Below, piece by piece: positions 43,037-51,902 of a stretch of DNA of 52,457 nucleotides. The stretch is from Umezawaea beigongshangensis (lineage in GTDB: Bacteria > Actinomycetota > Actinomycetes > Mycobacteriales > Pseudonocardiaceae). The stretch lies in NCBI RefSeq assembly GCF_016464305.1, contig NZ_JAEIOJ010000020.1, positions 1 to 52,457 of the forward strand, written 5' to 3'. The notes beneath the pieces were generated by a model. That model made no database searches. It saw only the letters and a list, made by a program, of their open reading frames with translations, and was not told where the DNA came from. The position numbers were made by a program, and so were the translations under genes. Every line of letters starts with the position of its first letter. Position 1 is the stretch's first letter.

Positions 43037-43505
43037 ATGATGACCGACCTGACAGGAAGAGTCACCGCGGTGACCGGTTCGGCGCGCGGGACCGGTGAGG
43101 CGATCGCGTTGCGGTACGCCTCGTCGGACGCGAGCGTGGTGATCGACTGCTCCGCGGACGAGGACAACGCGCGACGCGCGCTCGTCGAGGTCGAGGTCGA
43201 GGACACCGGAGGACGAGGGGGTCGTGGTCCGGGCCGATGCGCAGTCCCCGGCCGGCCCGGACCGGCTGGTCACGACCGCGGTCGACGCGTTCCGCGGTCC
43301 CGACCTCGTCGTGATCGACGAGGGGCGCGAGGTGATCGGCCGACCTGACGTCACCGTGAACACCGTCCCGCCCACCGCGACCGCCGACGCAGGTGTGTTC
43401 ACCGACGTCACCGACGGCGACGAGCTCCACCGGACGAACACCGAGATGCGTCCGGTCGTCGTCGCGGGCAACTCCAGCGGAGGCGTCGTCGCCGCCTGGC
43501 TGTAG
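43037..43505 (+). pseudogene. Short-chain dehydrogenase, frameshifted and truncated
   Basis: The start is normal SDR: MTDLTGRVTAVTGSARGTGE, then AIALRYASSDASVVIDCSADEDNARRAL. After DTGGRGG the frame breaks near 43215. A second frame continues the fold in damaged form (VVRADAQSPAGPDRLVTTAVDAFRGPDLVVIDEGREVIGRP, over positions 43223-43350), where an SDR would read xDIVVxNAGVEVIGRP. It ends at a stop at 43505 without YxxxK. The NAG motif and active site are gone, so the product cannot be active. Confidence 0.75.
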
Positions 43506-43692
43506 GCCCGCGCCATGCGGAGGCAGATCCGCGGGTGCTGTGCGAGGACGCCCCGCACACGCTGCACCAGTTCGATCCGTCCCGGTACACCCGGACCTTC
43601 GCGCGGTGGGCGGACACGTTGCCGCTGTGACGCATCCGTCCGCGACCACGAACGGCTCGAACGCACAACCACAACCCGAAGGAGCAGCAACG

Positions 43693-44637
43693 ATGCCACG
43701 CACACCGATCGACATCACCATCCCCGACCTGTCCGGCAAGCGCGCCGTCGTCACCGGGGCCAGCGACGGCATGGGCGCGGGCATGGCCCGACGCCTCGCC
43801 GCTGCCGGAGCCGAGGTCATCATCCCCGTTCGCAACCCGGCCAAGGGCGAGGCCGTGATCGCCAGGATCAAGCAGTCCGTGCCCGACGCGGACGTCTCCC
43901 TGCGCAGTCTCGAGCTGTCCTCCCTCGCCTCCGTCGCCGCCCTCGGGGACACCCTGCGCGCGGAGGGCGACCCGATCCACCTCCTGATCAACAACGCCGG
44001 CGTCATGACTCCGCCCGACCGCCAGACCACCACCGACGGGTTCGAGCTCCAGTTCGGCACCAACCACCTGGGCCACTTCGCCCTCGTCGCGAACCTGATG
44101 CCGCTCCTGCGGGCCGGTGGTGCACGGGTGACCTCGCAGGTCAGCGTCGCCGCCCGCAGCGGCCGCATCAACTGGGACGACCTGAACTGGGAACGCAGCT
44201 ACGACGGGATGCGCGCCTACAGCCAGTCCAAGATCGCGTTCGGCCTGTTCGGCCTGGAGCTGGAGCGGCGCAGCAAGGCCCACGGGTGGGGCATCACCAG
44301 CAACCTCTCCCACCCCGGCGTCGCACCGACCAACCTGCTCGCCGCGCGCCCCGAACTGGGCCGCGCCAGGGACACCACCGGACGCAGGATGATCCGCTGG
44401 CTCGCAGCTCGCGGCATCCTGGTGGGCACCGTCGAGTCCGCGGGGCTGCCCGCGCTCGTGGCCGCGACCGACCCGCGAGCCAAGCCCGGCGCCCTGTACA
44501 GCCCCAGGGGGTTCGGCAACATCGGTGGTCCGCCGGCCGAGCAGCGGATGTACTCCCCGCTGCGCAGCGCCGACGAGGCCGCACGCGTCTGGGACGTCTC
44601 GGAGCAGCTGACCAGTACCGCCATCTCGGCCGCCTGA
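43693..44637 (+). CDS. Short-chain dehydrogenase (retinol-dehydrogenase/WW-oxidoreductase-like)
   Basis: 314 residues, an SDR with C-terminal extension. Motifs: [18 protein letters not shown] for the cofactor, NNAGVM, and the active site [11 protein letters not shown] with YSQSK (Tyr and Lys). The segment [20 protein letters not shown] is typical of the retinol dehydrogenase-like group. AAGGAGC precedes the ATG. It is the intact member among several SDR copies here; a remnant nearly identical in its N-terminal motifs lies at 44850-45225 on the other strand. Confidence 0.9.
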   Translation: MPRTPIDITIPDLSGKRAVVTGASDGMGAGMARRLAAAGAEVIIPVRNPAKGEAVIARIKQSVPDADVSLRSLELSSLASVAALGDTLRAEGDPIHLLINNAGVMTPPDRQTTTDGFELQFGTNHLGHFALVANLMPLLRAGGARVTSQVSVAARSGRINWDDLNWERSYDGMRAYSQSKIAFGLFGLELERRSKAHGWGITSNLSHPGVAPTNLLAARPELGRARDTTGRRMIRWLAARGILVGTVESAGLPALVAATDPRAKPGALYSPRGFGNIGGPPAEQRMYSPLRSADEAARVWDVSEQLTSTAISAA

Positions 44638-44699
44638 CGTCCCCGCGCCACCGGTAGGTGGTGGTCCTGGCACCCCTGGCCTCGTCGGCCAGGACGCCG

Positions 44700-44885
44700 C
44701 CGTCGGTCAGCGCTGCCCGTTGTCGTAGTCCACCCACGCCCACGTCGCGCGAAAGGACGATTCGCTCGACCTGTTCGGGCAGGTCGCGGGACCGCGTGTT
44801 CCCGCCCATCGCGGCGATCCGGTCCCTCTCCCGGGCCGTCAGCTCGACGTCGAACACCTCGACGTTCGAACGGTGTGAGTCGGGC
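44700..44885 (-). pseudogene. Possible aldo/keto reductase C-terminal remnant
   Basis: The minus strand reads SNVEVFDVELTARERDRIAAMGG, which matches the end of aldo/keto reductases, where N-xxVFDFELTxEExxAI is common. No barrel or catalytic tetrad is present. It overlaps the tail of the SDR remnant and supports the view that this 715-bp stretch holds only broken genes. Confidence 0.35.
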
Positions 44886-45230
44886 CGGTCTGCCCGAGGG
44901 GGAAGCGGTCCGCCACGACCGTGAACGCGTGGGCCAGCGCTGGCCCGACGTCGTGGAACGGACCTGGTCGGGACCCGCAGCGACCAGAGCGGGGGACCGC
45001 ACGGCGGTTGATCCGGCGGCGCAGCGAGGCATTCGCACCCGGCACGACCCTCCTGATCCTGGTGACCGCGGCCTCGCCCTCGCAGGGGTCGCGCGCCGGC
45101 GTGCGCACCTCCGCACCGTCCGCGGCCAGTCGGGTGGCGGTCCCGGGCTCATCCCGTCGCTCGCGCCGGTGACGAGGGCGCGCTGTCCGGACGGGGTGGG
45201 GGTGCTGTCGCCGGACGGCGCAGACCTGTC
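44886..45230 (-). pseudogene. SDR N-terminal remnant, related to the intact SDR at 43693
   Basis: The minus strand gives [18 protein letters not shown], then in a shifted frame TRLAADGAEVRTPARDPCEGEAAVTRIRRVVPGANASLRR (over positions about 45000-45130). The intact SDR has [57 protein letters not shown] at the same places. The similarity stops after about 75 residues. The opposite orientation to the intact gene implies a duplication followed by inversion and decay, or independent arrival. Confidence 0.65.
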
Positions 45231-45352
45231 CAGGACCGCCCGAGCACGGACTCCCCGCTCACCGCGGGTGCGGAGAGGGGGATCGACGGGCCGTGGCTAC
45301 GTGTTCCTGCCAAGCGGTAGAAACGAGGTAGTACCCCAGAAGGAGGAGCGTC

Positions 45353-46192
45353 GTGATCGATCGTCCTGGGCTGGCGGAGTTCCTCCGCAACCGCCGAGAG
45401 GCACTGCAACCCGAGGACGTCGGTCTGCCGCGCGGGCCGCGGCGCAGGACCAACGGGCTGCGGCGCGAGGAGGTCGCGTCGCTGTGCCACATGTCGGTCG
45501 ACTACTACTCCCGCCTGGAGCGGGAACGCGGCCCGCAGCCGTCGCCCATGATGCTCGCCTCGATCGCTCAGGGGCTGCACCTCTCGCTCGACGAACGCGA
45601 CCACCTGTTCCGCCTCGCCGGGCACAACCCGCCGGACCGGGGAGCGTCCCCCGACCACATCAGCCCCGGCCTCCTGCGGGTGCTCGACCGCCTGGACGAC
45701 ACACCCGCCGAGATCGTCACCGAGCTCGGCGAGACCCTGCGGCAGAGCCCGATGGGCGTCGCACTCACCGGCGACTCGACCCGGTACACCGGACCCGCTC
45801 GCAGCTCGGGATACCGGTGGTTCACCGACCCCGTCGCCCGGCAGATCTACGCGCCAGAAGAACATCCGTTCCTCACCCGGATGTACGTCTCGGGGCTGCG
45901 TGCGCTGGTCACCCTGCGCGGTCCGGGTTCCCGGGCCTCCCACCTGGCCGACCTGCTCCTGAACAGCAGCGAGGAGTTCCGACGCGTGTGGGACGACCAC
46001 GAGATCGGACTACGCCCCCACGACGTCAAGCACTTCAACCACCCCGAGGTCGGCGCGCTCGAACTGAACTGCCAGCGACTCGTCGACCCCGGCCAGGCGC
46101 ACTCCCTGATGGTCTACACCGCCACACCCGGCAGCGAAAGCTACGAGAAGCTGCAGGTGCTGTCCGTCATCGGAGCACAAGTGCTCCACTGA
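45353..46192 (+). CDS. XRE-family regulator with MmyB-like ligand domain
   Basis: 279 residues. The N-terminal HTH region reads LAEFLRNRREALQPEDVGL, RRTNGLRREEVASLCHMSVDYYSRLERERG, followed by MLASIAQGLHLSLDERDHLFRLAG. The C-terminal MmyB-type PAS-like domain has RWFTDPVARQIYAPEEHP and ends SYEKLQVLSVIGAQ. Such regulators bind fatty-acid-like or other small ligands and usually control an adjacent, divergent SDR or oxidoreductase gene. Here the divergent neighbour is the broken SDR remnant. GTG start with AAGGAGG 7 bp upstream. Confidence 0.92.
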   Translation: MIDRPGLAEFLRNRREALQPEDVGLPRGPRRRTNGLRREEVASLCHMSVDYYSRLERERGPQPSPMMLASIAQGLHLSLDERDHLFRLAGHNPPDRGASPDHISPGLLRVLDRLDDTPAEIVTELGETLRQSPMGVALTGDSTRYTGPARSSGYRWFTDPVARQIYAPEEHPFLTRMYVSGLRALVTLRGPGSRASHLADLLLNSSEEFRRVWDDHEIGLRPHDVKHFNHPEVGALELNCQRLVDPGQAHSLMVYTATPGSESYEKLQVLSVIGAQVLH

Positions 46193-46997
46193 CGACAGGT
46201 GAGGTCGTCCCCTCGGACCGGACACCCCGATCCCGGACAGCGCTTCGAGGGAGGATGTTCCCCGTGTCGGGCGAGTCGGAGCAACGACGAGAAGCCTGTC
46301 GTTCACCGGGTCGAGCACGCTCTGCACGGCCGCGCGGTGCGCCCGCAGGGCCGGGGTGATCGACTCGGGTGGCGCGCAGAACCCCGTCCGGCGCGGCCTG
46401 CACGACGTGCTCCGCCCGTTCCCGGATCGGCCGGAGCCCGGGTACCTCCACGTGCGTCGTCGACGACGGCGTTGTGCCGCACCGCGGCGAGCACGCGGCG
46501 AACCCGGCACTCCTGCGCGAACTGGTGGAGGTGTTGAACGCCGCGGATGAACGTCGAGAGGTCCTGACCACGACGGACCCGCTGCACGTCGGCGGGGGCT
46601 CGGGCGTCCGCGTCCTCCCCGTCGGTGTAGCCGGTGCCCTCACCGCCCTGCCGCACGTGGTGGACGATCACGACCCCCGCGACAGGCTGGTCGAGGTGCC
46701 GAGAACCCTCCTGGCCGGCACCGCGCTGCCCCTGGCACCGCCCGACCGGTGACCACCCGGTCCGAGAGGTCGTCGCGCTCGTGCACGCGCGCAACGGCCA
46801 GGTCGTCGTGTCCGACCGCGACGCCCCCTCGCCCTCCCGGCCCGCGTCCACGCCCGCGGACGAGCTCGTCAGGCGTGTCGTAGCGGATGTTGACGTCGCC
46901 CCTACGTCCGGTGTCGGGGTCGTGCGACCGCTCCACGTCGTCACCACCGGTGACGCTTCCGCCGAATCGCTGACCCGCGCCTCGGGGTGGTGCCGGA
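46193..46997. other. Long interval without an intact gene
   Basis: About 800 bp. Pieces in several plus-strand frames have coding-like third-position bias (for example NPALLRELVEVLNAADERRE near 46500 and VREVVALVHARNGQVVVSD near 46760), but none joins into a protein I recognise. Decayed coding sequence is the most likely content. Confidence 0.45.
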
Positions 46998-48455
46998 TCA
47001 TCCAGCCGCTGGTGGCGGGTAGGGGAGGAGGGTGGCGTTGATCGTTTCCCAGGCGGCGACGAGTTCGGCGAGCTTGCCGGGTTCTTTCGCGGCGAGGTTG
47101 GCCAGTTCGCGCTGGTCGTCGGCGAGGTTGTACAGGTGCGGGCCGGGTGCGGGCATTCCGGGCTGCGGCAGTGCGCTGTAGTAGAACTTCCAGTCGCCGC
47201 GGCGCAGGGCCCGGCTCCTGCGCATCCGCCAGAACAGGTCGCGCCCTGGTGCGGGCCTGCCGCGCAGCAGGTGGTCGACGAGGCTCACGCCGTCGAACGG
47301 GTGAGCGGGACCGGCGGCGGCTCCTGCCAGCTCGACGAACGTCGCCGTCCAGTCCATGGTGATCACCGGCGTGCGGCTCACCGTGCGGCGGGGGAGCACG
47401 CCCGGCCAGCTCAGGATCGCGGGCACCCTGATCCCGCCCTCCCTCGTGTCGCCCTTGGCGCCGTAGAGCGGCCACGTGTTCGACCAGCGTTCGCCGCCGT
47501 TGTCGCTGGTGAACAGGACGACGGTGTTCTGGCGCTGCCCGGTGGCGTCCAGTGCCGCGAGGATCTTCCCGACCGCGGCGTCCAGCCCTTCGACCATCTC
47601 CTTGAAGACCTCGCGGCTGCCGCCGTCCCAGTGGGCGAGCGCTCCGTTCTCGCCGGTCTCACCGGCCAGGGTCCGGGCGGTCAGCTCCTGGCTGATCGCC
47701 ACGTCGCCCGGTCCCTCCCACGGCCAGTGCGGCGTGGTGAAGTTGACGTTGACCAGCCACGGCTCGTGGTGCTCCTCGCGGATGAAGCCCACGGTGCGGT
47801 CGGTGATGAGATCGGTGAAGTACCGCAGGTCCTCCACCTCGACCTCGTTCTCGTAGAGGTCGTGGTCGCCGTTGGGGTTGACCTTGGAGAAGTAGTCGAC
47901 GGCGCCGCCCATGGCGCCGAAGAACGCGTCCCACCCGACGCGAGTGGGACTGAACCAGGGGAGGTACCCGCAGTGCCACTTGCCGAACATCCGGGTCGCG
48001 TACCCCTGCGACTTGAGCAGGCTGGCCAGGGTCGGCTGGTCCAGCGGAATGCCGTCGATCTCGTTCGGCCGAACGATCGGCTCCGCCAGGCCGCCGGGGA
48101 GCCGGGCCGGGTAGCGGCCGGTGTAGAGGCCGAAGCGGGTCGGTGAGCACAGCGGAGCGGCGGCGTATCCGTCGGTGAAGCGGATTCCCGACAGCGCCAG
48201 CCGGTCGAGGTGCGGCGTCCTGATCTCCGGGGAGCCGTAGCAGGAGATGTCGGCCCACCCCAGGTCGTCGGCCAGGACGACCAGGACGTTGGGCTTCTCG
48301 GGATGGCCGCCGCGGTCGGTGGGGACGAGCTCCGACTCGGTGGCCGCGTTCGCCGGCGCCCAGGAGGGCGTCATGGCCACGGCTCCAGCGGCGGCAGCGG
48401 TGCCCGCAGCGCCCAGAAGGCGGCGCCGGGACAGGGAGGACGTCGGGGAGGTCAT
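46998..48455 (-). CDS. Tat-exported sulfatase (arylsulfatase type)
   Basis: 485 residues. Tat signal LSRRRLLGAAGTAAAAGAVA. The metal site starts with LADDLGWADISCYG (Asp63, Asp64), and the sulfatase signature is PLCSPTRFGLYTGRYP, where Cys103 of CSPTR would be converted to formylglycine. Further landmarks are FGKWHCGYL, FTTPHWPWEG and LFTSDNGGERWSNTWPLYGAKG. It hydrolyses sulfate esters outside the cytoplasm; a formylglycine-generating enzyme must be encoded elsewhere. The ATG at 48455 starts directly at the signal peptide; an in-frame ATG about 60 bp further upstream is possible. It stands alone between decayed regions. Confidence 0.92.
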   Translation of the reverse strand: MTSPTSSLSRRRLLGAAGTAAAAGAVAMTPSWAPANAATESELVPTDRGGHPEKPNVLVVLADDLGWADISCYGSPEIRTPHLDRLALSGIRFTDGYAAAPLCSPTRFGLYTGRYPARLPGGLAEPIVRPNEIDGIPLDQPTLASLLKSQGYATRMFGKWHCGYLPWFSPTRVGWDAFFGAMGGAVDYFSKVNPNGDHDLYENEVEVEDLRYFTDLITDRTVGFIREEHHEPWLVNVNFTTPHWPWEGPGDVAISQELTARTLAGETGENGALAHWDGGSREVFKEMVEGLDAAVGKILAALDATGQRQNTVVLFTSDNGGERWSNTWPLYGAKGDTREGGIRVPAILSWPGVLPRRTVSRTPVITMDWTATFVELAGAAAGPAHPFDGVSLVDHLLRGRPAPGRDLFWRMRRSRALRRGDWKFYYSALPQPGMPAPGPHLYNLADDQRELANLAAKEPGKLAELVAAWETINATLLPYPPPAAG

Positions 48456-48519
48456 GGGTGCTCGGTCTCCTCGTGGTCGGTGTCCCTCCACGATGTCGAG
48501 ACCGGTCATCGGCATCCAG

Positions 48520-49030
48520 GACCTGTCGATCCGAGGATGAGCCGGGGGCCGCGACCGTGGCGGCCCCGAACCGTGATCTGTTGGCGCGGCACCAGAACGT
48601 GTGCCGGGTCGGTGCCGTCTTCGTGCAGGATCGGCCTCACCGCCGAGGCGGCGGTGCGGTGGCCGAGGCGGGTCGGTTCGCCCTGGATTCGGCGGTGACC
48701 CCGACGATCGAGCAGCCCGGACAGGGCGGGGAACCAGCACCGGTCAGCGGGCTCGTGGCGGACCGGACCCGCCGGTTGCCGTCGGAGGACTGCGTTCTCG
48801 TGCCGCAGCACGAGCGGCACGGGTGCGGCGGAGGTGCCGGACGGGGCTCTCCTGCGCCAGGCGCAGCACCAGGAGCCGGATCGAGCGGATGGCCCGTGGC
48901 CGACCGTGCTGCCCTGGCGGAACCTGGCCACGTGGCGTCGCGCGAGGAGGTCCCGGTGCCACCGCAGCACTGTCTCCGGACGCACCAGCGGTCGGAGCCG
49001 TTGAAGCGTGGTGGCCGGGAGTCGGTGCGG
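48520..49030 (-). mobile_element. Scrambled transposase/integrase remnant
   Basis: Fragments typical of one rve-type transposase lie on the minus strand in three frames: RPETVLRWHRDLLARRH (near 48950), RSIRLLVLRLAQESPV (near 48870), LVLRHENAVLRRQ with ALSGLLDR (48810-48700), and HRRIQGEPTRLGHRTAASAV, then LHEDGTDPAHV (48700-48600). In intact elements the RHENAVLRRQ part comes before ETVLRWHRDL, so the order here is disturbed as well as the frame. No terminal repeats were found. It marks past insertion between the sulfatase and the HAD gene. Confidence 0.65.
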
Positions 49031-49272
49031 CAGTGCCGCGAGAAGTGCTCGGCTCCGGGGGAGAACCGTGGACCGGCGTTGCCCGGCCGGGGTTCCGGGA
49101 GGGTGAGCTGGTGCCGTGGGGCCGGTATCTCCACACAGGACAGTCGGAGCAGCGCGGCCGGTCGTCGTGCCGTGCTGGCTGATGTCACGGCGGAGCGCAA
49201 CCGTGCCCGCGAGCGTTTCGGGGCCTCGGTCGTCATGCGCTCTCCACCTGGGCGGCTGAGATCACCGGCAGG

Positions 49273-49308
49273 CGGTGGGTCGGCCGTCCCGGTACGGCCG
49301 ACCCACCG
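49273..49308. terminator. Terminator after the HAD phosphatase gene
   Basis: A 15-bp perfect inverted repeat (49273-49287 and 49294-49308) with a 6-nt loop, 12 bp beyond the HAD stop codon. It closes the minus-strand carB / carbamoyltransferase / HAD group. Confidence 0.85.
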
Positions 49309-49319
49309 GTTCCACCGGA

Positions 49320-50048
49320 TCAGGCGCCGGTGGAACCCACCCTGCGGCGCAGGTCCACCACCGGGACGCCGCCGCCGACGAGCACGGTCGCGGTGGACCG
49401 CTCGTCGAGCTGCACCGAGACGTCGGTGAAGTCGGGCACGGTGAGCAGCACGCCGGTGTCGCCCAGGTCCTCCGACCCGACCCCGACGCACCACGCGCCA
49501 GCCTCGACCGCCGAGCGCACACCGCTCACGGAATCCTCGAACACCACCACCTCGTCCGGCGACAGGTCGAGCCGCGAACAGGCCGTGAGGTAGGGCTCCG
49601 GGTGCGGCTTGCCCCGGGAGACCTCGTCGCGGTGCACGACCACGGGCAGCGCGGCGCGCACCCCGATCATGTCCAGCGCGTGGTCGATCTTCGCGGGCCA
49701 GCTGCTGGTCACCAGCGCCAGCGCCGTCCCGGCGTCGGCCAGGGCCAGCACGAACTCCGCCGCGCCCGGAATCGCCTCGTACGGCGCGGTTTCCTCGATC
49801 CGGTCGACGTGTCGCCAGATGTCGCGCTGCCGACGCTCGTCGAACCCGGGGAACAAGGTCGCGACGGTGTGGCTGCCGTTGCGGCCGTGGACGTGGTCGC
49901 GCACCTCCTCCTCGGTGAGGTCCCGGGCCAGGTACTCCCGCGCCGCCTCGCGCCACGCGAACTCGATGACCGACCGCGAGTCGATCAGGACGCCGTCCAT
50001 GTCGAACACCACGGCTCCGGCGGTGACTCGCTGGACCGGAGAATTCAT
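49320..50048 (-). CDS. HAD-superfamily phosphatase (phosphoglycolate phosphatase/beta-PGM-like)
   Basis: 242 residues. HAD motif I FDMDGVLIDS (nucleophile Asp16, acid Asp18), motif II ALVTSSW, motif III RGKPHPEPYL with Lys, and motif IV VVFEDSVSGVRSA. A helical cap of the beta-phosphoglucomutase type follows motif I. It probably removes phosphate from a small sugar phosphate. It is 44 bp downstream of the carbamoyltransferase on the same strand, so both are likely in one operon, and a role in preparing or finishing a carbamoylated compound is possible. ATG 50048 has AAAGG upstream. Confidence 0.9.
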   Translation of the reverse strand: MNSPVQRVTAGAVVFDMDGVLIDSRSVIEFAWREAAREYLARDLTEEEVRDHVHGRNGSHTVATLFPGFDERRQRDIWRHVDRIEETAPYEAIPGAAEFVLALADAGTALALVTSSWPAKIDHALDMIGVRAALPVVVHRDEVSRGKPHPEPYLTACSRLDLSPDEVVVFEDSVSGVRSAVEAGAWCVGVGSEDLGDTGVLLTVPDFTDVSVQLDERSTATVLVGGGVPVVDLRRRVGSTGA

Positions 50049-50092
50049 CGCACGACCTTTCACCAGTGGATTTCGTCGGCCTCCCGCGCCGA

Positions 50093-51802
50093 TCAGACGA
50101 TCGGGTTCACCGTGTCGTCCGCCCACACGAAGTACCGGTCGTCCACCAGCAGGAGGTCGACGATGCCGTCGCTGACGGCGTCGAGCGCGTCCCGGGGGGA
50201 GCCGACGATGGGTTCTTCGTGCTTGTTGAACGAGGTGTTGACCAGGGCTGCCTGACCGGTGCGGTCGTGCCAGGACAGTAGCACTCCGTGCAGGAACGGA
50301 TCGTCTTCGTGACGGACGACCTGCGGTCGCGCCGTGCCGTCCACGTGCACGACCGCCGGGCACGACTCGGCGAACTCCGGCGTGCAGTCGTAGGTGAGCG
50401 TCATGAACCGGGCAGCCGCGTGGTCGGGGCGCCAGTTCACGTAGCACGACGCGGCGAGCACGTCAGCGGTGATCGGGGCGAACGGCATGAACTCGGTGCG
50501 CTTGAGGCGCTGGTTCAGCCAGTCGTTCATGCTCGGGTCGTCGGTCCGGTAGACGATGCTGCGCCTGCCCAGGGCGCGCGGGCCGAACTCCATGCGCCCC
50601 CGGTAGAGCCCGATCACCCGGTTGTCCTCCAGGGCCTTGAGCAGCATCCCGCGCGGGTCGTCGGAACGGGTGAACTGCAGTGAGGGGTAGGACCGCAGCA
50701 GGTTCGCCAGGGTGTCGTCGTCGGTCGCCGCCGTGGGGCCGAGCGCCATCGACGGCGCGTCGTAGCGGTGTCCGCCTTCGCGGTAGGCGACCACGGCGGC
50801 GCTGTGCAGGGGCAGGCCGCCGTCGCCCATCGGCGGGATGACGTAGACGTTGTCGACGCCGGGGCACTCCAGGATGCGCTGGTTCAGCTTGACGTTGCCG
50901 AACACCCCGCCGCCCAGGCACACGTTCGACGTCGGCACCCCGGCGATGTGGGTGGTGACGAGTTCGGAGAGCAGGTTCTCCAGGTGGCGCTGGGCGGCGG
51001 CGGCGACGTCGGCGGGCGGCTCGGCCGCGACGGCCTCCAGCAGGACGTCCGAGTAGGTGTCGTAGGAGGGCTGGTAGTAGTCGCCGCAGCGCGCCCGCAG
51101 TCGGCCGTCCTCGATGTCGATCATCATCCGCATGAGCGGCAGCAGCCGCTCGGGATCACCGTTGGCGGCCAGACCGGTGATCTTGCCCTCGTGCCGGTTG
51201 GGCCGGAAGCCCAGCAACCGGGTGATGCGCCCGTAGAAGTAGCCGAGGCTGTCCACAGAGGTTTCCCGCTGGAGCACCCGCTCCTCGTCGCCGGAGACGA
51301 AGCTGATGGTCAGCGACTGGAAGTCTCCGCGCCCGTCGCAGGTCACCACCAGGGCGTCGGTGAACGGCGAGCACACGAACGCGCCCATGCCGTGGGACTC
51401 GTGGTGGTCGACCAGCACCACCTTGTCCCGCAGGCCGTGCCGCTCGGCGAACTCGTCGAACTCGGCGCGCTTGGCGCGGTCGTTGACGATCTCGTCGGAG
51501 ATCCGCTTGCGGACGTGCGGGAGGCCCTCGGGGCGTCGGGTGGCCTCGTGGGCGACCCGCTCGACGTACAGCAGCAGGTGGCGCTCGGCGTCGAAGCCCG
51601 CGTGCCAGCCGTAGGCGACGCGGTCGAGGTCCGCGAGGGTCACGCCCCCCTCGGCCAGCACGAAGTCGATGGCCCGCTCGGGCCAGGTCCGGTGTTCCTT
51701 GACGCGGGTGAACCGCTCCTCGCTGGCTGCGGCGACGATCTCGTCGTCACGCAGCAGACAGGCACCTGCGAGGTCGTTGTTGGTGATACCCAGGACGAGC
51801 AT
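50093..51802 (-). CDS. NodU/CmcH-family O-carbamoyltransferase
   Basis: 569 residues, full length for the family. The N-terminal Kae1-like domain starts LGITNNDLAGACLLRDDEIVAAASEERFTRVK and contains VLVDHHESHGMGAF, whose His residues bind iron, and VVTCDGRGDFQSL. The C-terminal YrdC-like domain has MEFGPRALGRRSIVYRTDDP and ALVNTSFNKHEEPIV. Such enzymes (TobZ, CmcH, NovN, GdmN, NodU) transfer carbamoyl from carbamoyl phosphate and ATP to a hydroxyl, giving an O-carbamoyl antibiotic or sugar. It follows the carbamoyl-phosphate synthase gene by 100 bp, which provides its substrate. The acceptor is unknown. Confidence 0.94.
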   Translation of the reverse strand: MLVLGITNNDLAGACLLRDDEIVAAASEERFTRVKEHRTWPERAIDFVLAEGGVTLADLDRVAYGWHAGFDAERHLLLYVERVAHEATRRPEGLPHVRKRISDEIVNDRAKRAEFDEFAERHGLRDKVVLVDHHESHGMGAFVCSPFTDALVVTCDGRGDFQSLTISFVSGDEERVLQRETSVDSLGYFYGRITRLLGFRPNRHEGKITGLAANGDPERLLPLMRMMIDIEDGRLRARCGDYYQPSYDTYSDVLLEAVAAEPPADVAAAAQRHLENLLSELVTTHIAGVPTSNVCLGGGVFGNVKLNQRILECPGVDNVYVIPPMGDGGLPLHSAAVVAYREGGHRYDAPSMALGPTAATDDDTLANLLRSYPSLQFTRSDDPRGMLLKALEDNRVIGLYRGRMEFGPRALGRRSIVYRTDDPSMNDWLNQRLKRTEFMPFAPITADVLAASCYVNWRPDHAAARFMTLTYDCTPEFAESCPAVVHVDGTARPQVVRHEDDPFLHGVLLSWHDRTGQAALVNTSFNKHEEPIVGSPRDALDAVSDGIVDLLLVDDRYFVWADDTVNPIV

Positions 51803-51902
51803 GGTCGGCTCTGCCTTCCGGTGTTGGGGCGTGTTCGGTCGACGCGGGAGCCGGTCGGCTCCGCGCTGGTGGTCGTGCGGGTCTCGGGGGCGGTGCCGCG
51901 CG

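Noticed and set aside
46369-46752. A 127-codon plus-strand frame as an intact gene
   Set aside because: Coding bias is patchy, there is no ribosome-binding site at the start, and no family is recognised; reported as part of a decayed interval.
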